Part shown: piece by piece, positions 10,538-18,760 of the stretch
How the letters are laid out: each line of letters begins with the position of its first letter
Position numbering within the stretch: position 1 is the first letter of the stretch
DNA from: CAWATG01 sp963785035
GTDB lineage: Bacteria; Actinomycetota; Acidimicrobiia; IMCC26256; CAWATG01
DNA: 64,000 bases
Assembly (NCBI GenBank): GCA_963785035.1
Contig: CAWATG010000004.1
Location: forward strand, 558,001 to 622,000
Reading direction: 5' to 3'
The notes under the pieces: model-generated
The model's database searches: none
Seen by the model: only the letters and a program-made list of their open reading frames with translations
What the model was told of the DNA's origin: nothing
Translations under genes and position numbers: made by a program

Positions 10538-10956
10538 TGGTCGACCTCGCTGTCCCCTTTCAGCCTCGTCCCGATGCCGCAAGCGCCGGTTACTGGGAGG
10601 CGACGACCCGAGGTGAGCTTCGGATGGCCTTCTGCGCAGCGTGTTCGCGCTGGCTCATGCCGCCTCCCGACGAGTGCCCGACGTGCGCAGGCCCATTGAG
10701 CTTTGAGCCGGTAGCGGGTACGGGGACCTTGTTCTCGCTCATCGTGGCGCACCAACCGACGATGCCCGGATATCTCGAGCACCTCCCCTATCGGGTGGGT
10801 CTTGTCGAACTCGACGAGCAGGTCGGCCTCAGGATTCCCGGGACGCTGGACCCCGCTTGTGCATCGACGCTGAAGATCGGTGACCGCATCCGCATCGAGA
10901 TGGTTGAACTACCCGGTGGGCCATACCGCATTCCCCGATTTACGCGACTCGACTGA
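10537..10956 (+). CDS. DUF35 OB-fold / zinc-ribbon acyl-CoA-binding protein
   Basis: 139 aa. A rubredoxin-like zinc ribbon at about residues 32-50 has four Cys (FCAACSRWL, ECPTCAG), followed by an OB-fold domain with GTGTLFSLIVAHQP and YRVGLVELDE. This is the standard architecture of DUF35 proteins such as ChsH2, which bind acyl-CoA and partner thiolase-like proteins. The one-base overlap with the preceding gene implies translational coupling and a stable complex. No catalytic residues are expected in this family beyond the zinc site, which is structural. Confidence 0.92.
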   Translation: MVDLAVPFQPRPDAASAGYWEATTRGELRMAFCAACSRWLMPPPDECPTCAGPLSFEPVAGTGTLFSLIVAHQPTMPGYLEHLPYRVGLVELDEQVGLRIPGTLDPACASTLKIGDRIRIEMVELPGGPYRIPRFTRLD

Positions 10957-11021
10957 GCAGGAGGAACTGTGTTGTACAGCGCAGGGCTGGCGCCTAGCAC
11001 CGACACTTGCAGAGGTGCCTC

Positions 11022-12044
11022 ATGGATCTGAATTTCGCGCCCGAGCAGGAAGAGCTGCGGTCGATCTTCACAGCCATGCTCGAAAAGCACTGCGGGCCCG
11101 AAGCCGTTCGGGAAGCCGAGCCACTGGGGTTCGACGACAATCTCTGGGCACGCGTCTGCGAAGTCGGTCTCAGCGGCCTTGCAGTTGCGGAGGCGCAAGG
11201 AGGCTCAGGCGGTGGATTCCTCGATCTGGCAGTCGTCGCTGAAGCCTGTGGGCGTGCTTTGGCGCCTGTCCCGTTTGTCGAGGCGCCGGTCGCAGCTCGG
11301 ATTGTCGAAGCCTACGGTGGAGCTGGACTTGCGGCGATTCTCGAGGGTGCGCCCGCGACCTTCGCACCGCTACCTGGTCTCGACGGTGTCGCGCGACTCG
11401 CGCCATTCGGCGCGATTGCCCCATGGGTCGTCGCCCTCGACGGCGATCGATTGGTGCTCGTCGGGAACAGCGCGAAACGAACGGTGATACCGAACCTGGG
11501 CAATGTGGCACTCAGCGATGTGCCATTGCGGGCGGACCTCGGCGCTACGTCGGTCGAGGTTCTCGCCAAAGGTGACGATGCGCGGAAGGCCTTTGCCCGC
11601 GGGCAGGCCGAATGGCGCATTCTGGTGGCTGCGGCGCTGACAGGGCTCGCTGCCCGGGCGCTCGAGATCGGCGTCGATTACGCCAAGGAACGCAAGCAGT
11701 TCGGAGTTCCGATCGGTTCGTTCCAATCGGTGGCACATCAACTTGCCAATGTCGCCACCGAGGTTGACGGCGCCACCCTGCTCTGGCAGGAGGCGGCATG
11801 GGCGTGGGGTGAGGATGAGTCATCCGGACCGAAGCTTTCGCACATGGCGTTCGTCAACGCGACCGACGTTGCCATGCGTTCCGCGGAGGCGAGCTTGCAC
11901 TTTCACGGGGGCTACGGCTTCATGCTCGAGTACGACATTCAGCTCTACGTGCGCCGCGCCAAAGCGTGGCCGAAGGCTGGGGGGTCACGCCGGTTCGCCG
12001 TCGCGGCGATGGCCGACGAGCTTTATGGAAAGGGAAAGGCCTGA
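11022..12044 (+). CDS. Acyl-CoA dehydrogenase, non-catalytic-type subunit of a heteromeric pair
   Basis: 340 aa, a short ACAD. It starts MDLNFAPEQEELR; ERKQFGVPIGSFQSVAHQLA is in the C-terminal helical domain and the end carries FHGGYGFMLEYDIQLY. The helix-G Glu (FERG) and the YEG Glu are both absent, so it probably does not supply the catalytic base. The gene is followed after 2 bp by a full ACAD. Family knowledge: actinobacterial ACAD pairs such as FadE26-27 and FadE28-29 form alpha2beta2 enzymes with active sites at one subunit type. Its sequence and gene order match the N-terminal half of the fused ACAD at 55919-58180. ATG 11022 is the first codon matching the family. Confidence 0.88.
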   Translation: MDLNFAPEQEELRSIFTAMLEKHCGPEAVREAEPLGFDDNLWARVCEVGLSGLAVAEAQGGSGGGFLDLAVVAEACGRALAPVPFVEAPVAARIVEAYGGAGLAAILEGAPATFAPLPGLDGVARLAPFGAIAPWVVALDGDRLVLVGNSAKRTVIPNLGNVALSDVPLRADLGATSVEVLAKGDDARKAFARGQAEWRILVAAALTGLAARALEIGVDYAKERKQFGVPIGSFQSVAHQLANVATEVDGATLLWQEAAWAWGEDESSGPKLSHMAFVNATDVAMRSAEASLHFHGGYGFMLEYDIQLYVRRAKAWPKAGGSRRFAVAAMADELYGKGKA

Positions 12045-12046
12045 CG

Positions 12047-13216
12047 ATGGACTTCCACCTCAGCGAACGCGCAACAGCCTTCGAGGCCGAGGTCATCGAG
12101 TTCCTCGACAAGCACTGGGATGGCTCCGGTGCACAGCGTGCCCATGAGACTGGTACCTACCACGACTGGGACTTCCACCATGCGCTCGGCGAGGCCGGGT
12201 ACCTCGGGGCATCGTGGCCCAAGGAATACGGTGGTCAGGACCGCGACCCGTTCGAGATGGCGATGTTCCACTCGAACCTCGCGAAGCGTCGGGTCCCTGT
12301 CGATGGGATGGCAACCACGCTGATGGTTTCCGGCGTGATCCGGATCGCCGGCACCGACGAGCAACGCGCCAAGGTCATTCCTGCTGCATTGCGCGGGGAG
12401 ATCCTGATATCGCTGGGTTACAGCGAGCCCGAGTCGGGTTCCGACGCGGCGGCCGCCGCAACCCGCGCGGTTCGTGACGGCGACGAGTGGGTCATCAACG
12501 GCCAAAAGATGTTCACGACGCTCGCACAAGAGGCGCACTACGTCTTCATGTTGTGCCGCACGAACACCGAGGTTCCCAAGCACAAGGGACTCACGATGTT
12601 CCTGGTGCCGATGGACACGCCGGGAATCGAGATCCAACCGGTTCACACACTGGGCGGCGAACGCACCAACATCACCTTCTACGACGACGTGCGCATATCT
12701 GACAGCTGGCGCGTTGGCGATGTCGACAACGGTTGGCGAGTCATGTCCATCGCGTTGCAGTTCGAACGCGGAGGCAGCCTCGGCGCCGAGCTGGACCGCA
12801 ATATGCACAATGCCATCGAGTGGGCACGCACGACTGTCGACGAACACGGCAACCATCCGATCGATGATCCTGTGGTGCGCAGCACGCTTGCCCAGGCGGA
12901 GATGCGTATGGAGGTCTCTCGACTCTTTGGCCTCAGGACCATTTGGGGCAGCATGCAGAGTGGAATGCCGGGTTCGGTGGATGGATCCATGGGCAAGCTC
13001 TACGGCAGCGAGAACCTTGTCCGTACGGCCAGCGAACTCGTCGATCTCTTTGGCGCTGACGGCCAGCTTCAACACGGCGCGGCGGGTGCGCCGACCGATG
13101 GCTGGATTGAACACTTGTACCGCCACGCGCAGGTCACCACGATCTACGGGGGTACGAGCGAGATCCAACGATCGATCATTGCCGAGAAAGGCCTCGGACT
13201 ACCACGAACCCGCTAG
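12047..13216 (+). CDS. Acyl-CoA dehydrogenase, catalytic-type subunit
   Basis: 389 aa. FAD and substrate motifs are LGYSEPESGSDAAAAATRAV, NGQKMFTTLA and GGERTNITFYDDV. The probable catalytic Glu is in helix G (ALQFERGG), since the usual C-terminal Glu position reads IYGGTSEIQRS. ATG 12047 is used; longer in-frame codons upstream lie inside the previous gene. It pairs with the short ACAD just upstream and closely resembles the C-terminal half of the fused ACAD at 55919-58180. It likely oxidises an acyl-CoA with a bulky tail to a 2-enoyl-CoA. Confidence 0.92.
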   Translation: MDFHLSERATAFEAEVIEFLDKHWDGSGAQRAHETGTYHDWDFHHALGEAGYLGASWPKEYGGQDRDPFEMAMFHSNLAKRRVPVDGMATTLMVSGVIRIAGTDEQRAKVIPAALRGEILISLGYSEPESGSDAAAAATRAVRDGDEWVINGQKMFTTLAQEAHYVFMLCRTNTEVPKHKGLTMFLVPMDTPGIEIQPVHTLGGERTNITFYDDVRISDSWRVGDVDNGWRVMSIALQFERGGSLGAELDRNMHNAIEWARTTVDEHGNHPIDDPVVRSTLAQAEMRMEVSRLFGLRTIWGSMQSGMPGSVDGSMGKLYGSENLVRTASELVDLFGADGQLQHGAAGAPTDGWIEHLYRHAQVTTIYGGTSEIQRSIIAEKGLGLPRTR

Positions 13217-13265
13217 TCGCGAGCAACCGAAACACGTCGTGATGCCCAATCGAAACGAGGGATCG

Positions 13266-14405
13266 GTGTCCGGACCGCTCGCCGGTATCAGGATCGTCGA
13301 GTTGGCTGGGATCGGACCGGGGCCATTCGCTGCGATGATGCTCTCCGATCTCGGCGCTGAGGTCGTTCGCGTCGATCGGGCTGTTGCTGTGCCAGGCATC
13401 GAGACTCCCGACGTCGACCCGCTCTTACGAGGACGTCGGTCGATCGCCGTGGACCTCAAGAACCCCGACGGCGTCGAAACGGTGCTGCGACTTCTGGACC
13501 GCGCCGACGGTCTCATCGAAGGTTTTCGGCCGGGCGTCACCGAACGCATGGGACTGGGCCCCGAGGTGTGCTGCAGTCGGAACCGCAAGCTGGTCTATGG
13601 GCGTATGACTGGGTGGGGCCAGGATGGACCGTACGCACACCTTGCCGGCCATGACATCAACTACATCGCGCTGGCCGGGGCGCTGGCGCATTTCGGACGT
13701 GCGGGCGAGAAGCCAACACCCCCGATCAACATGGTCGGCGACTTCGGCGGAGGAGCAATGTTCCTGCTGCTGGGAATGGTGTGCGCGTTGTTCGAGGCCG
13801 GAAGATCAGGAGCGGGTCAGGTCGTGGACGCAGCCATGGTCGATGGAACTGCCTCGTTGATGACCATGATCTGGGGTTTTCGCCCGACTTGGACTGAGCG
13901 AGGGACGAACCTGTTGGACACGGGTGCGCCCTACTACGACACGTATGAGACACGTGATGGCCGATTCATAGCAATCGGCGCGCTCGAGTCTCCGTTCTAT
14001 GCGGAACTTCTCACGCTGCTCGGCCTGACAGACGATGTTGACGTCGCTCGACAGACCGACAAGGACGGACATCGCGACCTTCGCACACGCTTCACCGAAC
14101 TGTTCTTGACCAAGACACGTGATGAGTGGTGCGAGATTCTCGAATACACCGATGCATGTTTTGCTCCCGTCCTCACGATGAGCGAATGCGGAGAACATCC
14201 GCATCTCAAGGCTCGGGGTACGATCGTCGAGGAGTTCGGCGTACTCCAGCCGGCACCAGCGCCGCGGTTCAGTCGCACGCCTGGAGCAATCCAAGGCCCG
14301 CCTGCAGGTCCGGGTCAACATACCGACGCAATCCTCGCCGATTGGGGTTTCAGCGCTTCGGAGGTTGCCGCGCTGCACGCCAGCAAGGCAATCGCACAAA
14401 ACTGA
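13266..14405 (+). CDS. Alpha-methylacyl-CoA racemase-like, CoA-transferase family III
   Basis: About 379 aa. Family III signatures: SGPLAGIRIVELAGIGPGPF, LGAEVVRVDR and DLKNPDGVETVLRLL. Racemase-type motifs are GRMTGWGQDGPYA, AGHDINYIALAG (His), NMVGDFGGGAMF (Asp) and GALESPFY (Glu), matching the His/Asp/Glu set of mycobacterial MCR. It would invert the C2 methyl centre of 2-methylacyl-CoAs so that ACADs can act. GTG 13266 has GAGG at a suitable distance and begins where homology begins; ATG 13242 would add eight residues. The upstream neighbour is an ACAD, supporting branched-chain or sterol side-chain oxidation. Confidence 0.88.
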   Translation: MSGPLAGIRIVELAGIGPGPFAAMMLSDLGAEVVRVDRAVAVPGIETPDVDPLLRGRRSIAVDLKNPDGVETVLRLLDRADGLIEGFRPGVTERMGLGPEVCCSRNRKLVYGRMTGWGQDGPYAHLAGHDINYIALAGALAHFGRAGEKPTPPINMVGDFGGGAMFLLLGMVCALFEAGRSGAGQVVDAAMVDGTASLMTMIWGFRPTWTERGTNLLDTGAPYYDTYETRDGRFIAIGALESPFYAELLTLLGLTDDVDVARQTDKDGHRDLRTRFTELFLTKTRDEWCEILEYTDACFAPVLTMSECGEHPHLKARGTIVEEFGVLQPAPAPRFSRTPGAIQGPPAGPGQHTDAILADWGFSASEVAALHASKAIAQN

Positions 14406-14415
14406 AGCGCAGGAT

Positions 14416-14928
14416 TCAGGTGCCGACCAGCTTGCGGTGGTCCCAGCTGACGAATTTTGCCGCATGGACTATCACGACGACACGGTTGTGCAGCATGACC
14501 TCGACGAACGGCCGGCACTCCTCGGTGTAGTCACCTTGATACCGGTTGAAAACACTGACGCCCACTTCCCACATTCGGTCGGGATCATCGATGATCTCGG
14601 CAGTGCCCACGATCGAGACACCGCGTAACTCGTCGTACAGTTCGCCGTCTTCGACGAGACAGGTAATCCGTGGGTCTCGCTGAAGATTGCGCACCTTCTG
14701 CGCCTTCTTCTTGGTTTCGAACGCGACCGACCCGTCAAGGAACCCGTACCACATTGCGACTGCGTGGATGCTCGAGTCCTTGTTGAGCGTACACATGGTC
14801 ATCGCATGCCGCTCGGCGAGAAACGAATCGATTTCGGCAGGCGACATCCTGATGATGTCGCGTTGTTTGACACCTGAGCCCATCCCGGCTGCGCCACCCG
14901 GACCGCTCATCCCCGTCGCATTTGCCAT
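14416..14928 (-). CDS. PPOX-class flavin/F420-dependent protein
   Basis: 170 aa. After a Gly/Met-rich start (MANATGMSGPGGAAGMGSG), a split-barrel PPOX domain follows: MSPAEIDSFLAE, TMCTLNKDSSIHAVAMWYG, KVRNLQRDPRITCLVEDG and the C-terminal VHAAKFVSWDHRKL. Such proteins bind FMN, F420 or biliverdin; the cofactor cannot be assigned by sight. ATG 14928 is spaced better from GGGGGG than the ATG directly before it. It is convergent with the racemase gene (10 bp) and downstream of an SDR on the same strand. Confidence 0.82.
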   Translation of the reverse strand: MANATGMSGPGGAAGMGSGVKQRDIIRMSPAEIDSFLAERHAMTMCTLNKDSSIHAVAMWYGFLDGSVAFETKKKAQKVRNLQRDPRITCLVEDGELYDELRGVSIVGTAEIIDDPDRMWEVGVSVFNRYQGDYTEECRPFVEVMLHNRVVVIVHAAKFVSWDHRKLVGT

Positions 14929-15023
14929 CATGTCCCCCCGTTGTCGATGACGCTGAGACGCGCATGGTACCGAGAACATTCGTTGCGGAACTGCTGGCGC
15001 CTTGTGTCACCGAAATGTGCGCC

Positions 15024-15806
15024 TCAACGAGGATCGAAACGGATCGCTCCGTCGAGGCGCGCGACATGGCCATTGAGGTAGCCGTTGGTGACGAGGTGCT
15101 CTGCGAGCTCGGCGAACTCGCGTGGGTTGCCGAAACGACGAGGGAACGGCACCTTCGCCTCGAGCGCTGCGCGCATTTCCTCGGGTGCGAGGCTCCACGC
15201 CTCCGTTCCCATGGTCCCTGGCGCGATGCAGTTCACGCGGATTCCGCTTGCGGCGAGGTCACGGGCCGCGATGATCGTCATCCCGATGATCCCGGCTTTT
15301 GCAGAGCCATAGGCAATCTGGCCGATCTGGCCCTCGAATCCGGCGATTGATGCGGTCAGCACGATCGCGCCGCGTTCGCCGTCGTCATTGAGGGGTTCCT
15401 GAGCGGCAATGGCTGCGGCGCCGAGCCGCAACGTGTTGAAGGTTCCGAGCAGGTTCAGTTCAACGGTCTTGGCGAATCCGTCCATGTTGTGGGCGGTGCC
15501 GTCACGATTGACGGTACGCCCCGTCGTGACCCCGCCGGGGACGCCGCCGGCGATTGCGAACACCGAGCGAAGGCCACCCAGGTCCGCGGCAGCATCGATC
15601 GCGCGCCCGATGTCGCGGTCGTCGAGGATGCTGCCCGCAACGAAGTGCACACGATCACCAAGCTCCTTCGCGACCGTTTTGCCACGCTCGACATCGCGGT
15701 CGAAGAGCACAACCATTGCGCCGCGGCTGTGGAGATGGCGCGCCGTTGCCTTGCCGAGTCCTGATCCAGCGCCTGTTACCAACGCAACATTGCCTTCAAC
15801 ACGCAT
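15024..15806 (-). CDS. Short-chain dehydrogenase, probable 3-hydroxyacyl-CoA dehydrogenase type II
   Basis: 260 aa SDR. The NAD site is LVTGAGSGLGKATA with Asp at VLFDRD (favouring NAD); the catalytic Ser is in TASIAGFEG and Tyr/Lys in YGSAKAG. The insertion GVTTGRTVNRDGTAHNMDGF and the end NGYLNGHVARLDGA resemble HSD10/FadB-type 3-hydroxyacyl-CoA dehydrogenases. The usual NNAG motif reads FAIAGG. It fits the third step of beta-oxidation in this block. The upstream aldo-keto reductase is 56 bp away on the same strand. Confidence 0.87.
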   Translation of the reverse strand: MRVEGNVALVTGAGSGLGKATARHLHSRGAMVVLFDRDVERGKTVAKELGDRVHFVAGSILDDRDIGRAIDAAADLGGLRSVFAIAGGVPGGVTTGRTVNRDGTAHNMDGFAKTVELNLLGTFNTLRLGAAAIAAQEPLNDDGERGAIVLTASIAGFEGQIGQIAYGSAKAGIIGMTIIAARDLAASGIRVNCIAPGTMGTEAWSLAPEEMRAALEAKVPFPRRFGNPREFAELAEHLVTNGYLNGHVARLDGAIRFDPR

Positions 15807-15862
15807 GCCTCACTCCTTGCCGACGGCCATCGACCCAAACGTCCGGTCGACCATCCTGCCAG

Positions 15863-16825
15863 TCAACGCAGTGCTGTCTCGATGTCGGCCATTACTGCGG
15901 GATCGAGACGCTCGAGCACATCGAGCGCTCCGAGGTTCTCGACGACCTGCTCGGGTCGACTAGCCCCGGTGATCACCGTGGAGACGTGAGGGTTTGCGGC
16001 GCACCACGCGATCGCAAGTTGCGCCACCGTGCATTCGAGTGTCTGGGCCAACTCGGCGAGCGAGAGCACCTTGGCACTGCGATCCGGGTCGGTGACGGTC
16101 GGCTGCATCCATTCATATCCCGGAAGGCTCGCACGGCTTCCTTCAGGGACGCCGCCAAGATACTTACCGGTGAGCAGCCCGAACGCGAGCGGACTCCAAG
16201 TGGTAAGTCCGAGACCGATTTCGTCGTAGAGCGACGCGAATTCGGTCTCGACCTTCTGGCGCTCGAACAGGTTGTATTGCGGTTGTTCCATCACAGGCTT
16301 ATGGAGGTGATGCCGGTCCGCAATCGAGACGGCCGAGCGGATCTCCGCCGCACTCCACTCCGATGTCCCCCAGTACAGCGCCTTGCCGGAACTCACGATG
16401 TCCGACATGGCCCAGACCGTCTCCTCGATCGGTGTCGCTGGGTCGGGTCGATGACAGAACAGCAGGTCCACGAAATCCATCCCGAGGCGTTCCAATGACC
16501 CGTCGATTCCCTGCAGGAGGTACTTGCGATTCAGGGTATTCGTGAGGTTGACCCGGTCGCCTCCAAGTCCCCAGAACAGCTTCGTAGAGACGAGGTACGT
16601 CTCGCGGGCCCAGCGCAACTCCCCTATTGCCTGGCCCATCATCCGCTCGGACTCGCCGCCCCCATAAGACTCTGCGTTGTCGAAGAAGTTGACCCCGCCC
16701 TCAGCCGCGGCGGCAAGGCACTCCCGGGCACAACCGAGGTCGAGGTGCGGCCCAAAGTTGATCCACGAGCCGAGCGAGAGCACGCTGACTTTGACTCCGG
16801 CGCTGCCCAGGCGGCGATATTCCAT
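15863..16825 (-). CDS. Aldo/keto reductase, Kv-beta-like
   Basis: 320 aa TIM-barrel AKR. It begins MEYRRLGSAGVKVSVLSLGS; the catalytic tetrad includes Asp and Tyr in FFDNAESYG, Lys in VSTKLFWG, and the fourth position in LLFCHRPDP. The NADPH end reads STVITGASRPEQVVENL. The family resembles voltage-gated K+ channel beta subunits and YghZ-type reductases acting on aldehydes. ATG 16825 is chosen because homology starts there; an in-frame codon 60 nt upstream lacks support. Substrate unknown. It is divergent from the PhyH pair across a 156-bp promoter region. Confidence 0.9.
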   Translation of the reverse strand: MEYRRLGSAGVKVSVLSLGSWINFGPHLDLGCARECLAAAAEGGVNFFDNAESYGGGESERMMGQAIGELRWARETYLVSTKLFWGLGGDRVNLTNTLNRKYLLQGIDGSLERLGMDFVDLLFCHRPDPATPIEETVWAMSDIVSSGKALYWGTSEWSAAEIRSAVSIADRHHLHKPVMEQPQYNLFERQKVETEFASLYDEIGLGLTTWSPLAFGLLTGKYLGGVPEGSRASLPGYEWMQPTVTDPDRSAKVLSLAELAQTLECTVAQLAIAWCAANPHVSTVITGASRPEQVVENLGALDVLERLDPAVMADIETALR

Positions 16826-16981
16826 GATTGAACTCCTCGAGCCGTTCCCACTTGGTCGAATGACTGCGAAATCAGATAGCGACAAACTGGTACAATTCTC
16901 CCGGTTGGCTTGGTTCGTCGTGAAAAGACTCCAGGTTGGTGCGGGTGCGTGGAGGACGAGTCGTCGGGAGGTACCGCAGCG

Positions 16982-17839
16982 ATGGCGACCACAGTACGTT
17001 CAACGGCGACACCTCGCCGGGTACAGCCGTTTGATTCCGATGGCACACAAGGTCCTTGCTCCCTCACCGGGTTCACTGACGCAACCGAGGACTCGATTGC
17101 AGTTCGCATCGAACGGGACGGGTTCGCACACCTTCCTGCGGTACTGACCATGTCCGAGCTTGGCCGACTTCGGGCGCAGGCAGCCGAGGCGATCGAACGC
17201 GGCGGCCGACCCGGAGGTCATGGTCAGATTCTGGTCAACGCGGTGCAGCGCGCCCCAGAGTTGGCATGGAGTCTCACGCTCCCCAACGTCCTCGAGCAGG
17301 TTCGCTCCGCACTCGGAAGCGACGAGATCGTGATGATCGCCGAAGCAAACGTGCACCGGAATTTCTTGGCTCGGCGCTGGCACAAGGACATTGGCGAGTA
17401 TGTGCTGGATGGCGGGTACTTCGGGACCGATCCGATGCTGCGCAATGACTGTCAGGTGCTCAAGGTTGCGGTCTATCTGCAGGACCACCTCGACGGCTCG
17501 GGTCTCCTGGTCCGTCGCGGGTCCCACAAGATGGCGTTGAATGCGGACGCTGAGGCCGTCGTCCTGCCCATCCGTGCGGGTGATGCGGTGCTCTTCGATG
17601 TACGGCTCACTCACCGCGGCGCAACTCCCCGACTCTCCGACTGGCTCGCGATGGCTGCGGCGCGCTGTGGCGGCCGGGAGCGGCGTGGAGCAATAGTCGA
17701 TCAGATCAGGCGGGGGCTGATGCGATGGTCCGGCCGCCCCGACAGGTTGGTCGTCTTTTCTGCGTTCGGCCTTCCCAACGCCGCAACCCGGGAATTCTCC
17801 GAGCGTACCCGTTCAGTCGCAGCGTCGGGCCTGACCTGA
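16982..17839 (+). CDS. Phytanoyl-CoA dioxygenase family protein (PhyH), first of a tandem pair
   Basis: 285 aa, Fe(II)/2-oxoglutarate-type double-stranded beta-helix. The metal site is H-x-D in RRWHKDIGEY and a distal His in RLTHRGA; an Arg in LLVRRGSHK lies in the usual region. A C-terminal basic segment, DQIRRGLMRWSGRPDR, precedes FSAFGLPNAATREF. Family members hydroxylate alkyl chains, including phytanoyl-CoA and lipid head groups. ATG 16982 is preferred to an upstream GTG (16910) because homology begins later. A clear paralogue follows 55 bp downstream, suggesting duplication. Confidence 0.85.
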   Translation: MATTVRSTATPRRVQPFDSDGTQGPCSLTGFTDATEDSIAVRIERDGFAHLPAVLTMSELGRLRAQAAEAIERGGRPGGHGQILVNAVQRAPELAWSLTLPNVLEQVRSALGSDEIVMIAEANVHRNFLARRWHKDIGEYVLDGGYFGTDPMLRNDCQVLKVAVYLQDHLDGSGLLVRRGSHKMALNADAEAVVLPIRAGDAVLFDVRLTHRGATPRLSDWLAMAAARCGGRERRGAIVDQIRRGLMRWSGRPDRLVVFSAFGLPNAATREFSERTRSVAASGLT

Positions 17840-17894
17840 ACGCGCGTGTGAATCCCGTGCGGCGCTATTCTCTCGTTCGGGGAAAGGGGCATGG

Positions 17895-18656
17895 ATGATG
17901 GATCGCTCGATCAGCGCCGCGATCGACAGCGACGGATTCGTGGTGCTCCCTGGTGTGATGACGGACGCGGAGGTCGAACAACTTCGTGCGCAGGCGCATG
18001 CAGCGCTGGATCGTTTCGGCATTGCGTCGAACAGCGGAAGTGTCATCGTCGACGTCGCAGGGAAGGCGCCAGGGCTTTTGTGGTGCTCCACGATTCCAGC
18101 TGTTCTCGAGGCGGTGAAGGAAGGGTTCGGGGACGACAATTTCTTCCTCGTTCACGAGGCGATCTTGCATCGCAACTACATGAGCAGGGTTTGGCACAAG
18201 GACATCGGCGATTACATGCTCGAAGGCGGGTACTTCGGATGCGACCCGATCGGACGTCCTGACTGCAAGATTCTCAAGGTTGCGTTCTACCTCCAGGACC
18301 ACCCGGACGGCTCCGGCTTGCGCGTGAGGCCGGGCACTCACCACGAACGCGACCTCGCCGTCGGCGACGAGGTGTGCGTGCCGACACGCGCCGGTGACGC
18401 GGTCATGTTCGACCTTCGGATCACGCACCGTGGAACTCCCGCGAGCGCGAGCGACCTGGTCGCCAAGATGCTGTGTCGCCTGGTTCCCAGCAGATCGCGC
18501 CAGCGAGCCATCGATCGGACGCGCAGGCTGGTGCGGCGAATCTCCCGTCGGCCCGACCGAATCGTGCTCTTCTTGTCATACGGCCAACCGACCGAGGCGA
18601 CCGCGAGGTTCGATAAGGCCACGAGCGCCGTCTCGGAGGCCGGCGCTCGAATCTGA
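17895..18656 (+). CDS. Phytanoyl-CoA dioxygenase family protein (PhyH), second of a tandem pair
   Basis: 253 aa, paralogous to the previous gene: SRVWHKDIGDYMLEGGYFG, LKVAFYLQDHPDGSGL and DLRITHRGTP align directly with it and keep the Fe(II) His-Asp-His. The C-terminal RLVRRISRRPDRIVLFLSYG also matches. It lacks the roughly 45-residue N-terminal extension of its neighbour. The start is ATG 17895 (an ATG follows immediately), 5 nt after AAGGGG. The pair could form a heteromer or act on related substrates; neither is shown by sequence. Confidence 0.85.
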   Translation: MMDRSISAAIDSDGFVVLPGVMTDAEVEQLRAQAHAALDRFGIASNSGSVIVDVAGKAPGLLWCSTIPAVLEAVKEGFGDDNFFLVHEAILHRNYMSRVWHKDIGDYMLEGGYFGCDPIGRPDCKILKVAFYLQDHPDGSGLRVRPGTHHERDLAVGDEVCVPTRAGDAVMFDLRITHRGTPASASDLVAKMLCRLVPSRSRQRAIDRTRRLVRRISRRPDRIVLFLSYGQPTEATARFDKATSAVSEAGARI

Positions 18657-18760
18657 GTGCGCCGATCCCGGCGTGGCGTCAGAAACCTGTGAGGAAATCG
18701 ACTTGAAGTGTTCTCGATGGCGTGACCAAAGGGCTCCTCAACCCGCGTAGCGTGGTTGGT

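Noticed and set aside
11966..12046. In-frame extension of the ACAD at 12047 upstream into the previous gene
   Set aside because: The added residues are unlike any ACAD N-terminus; homology starts at MDFHLSERA.
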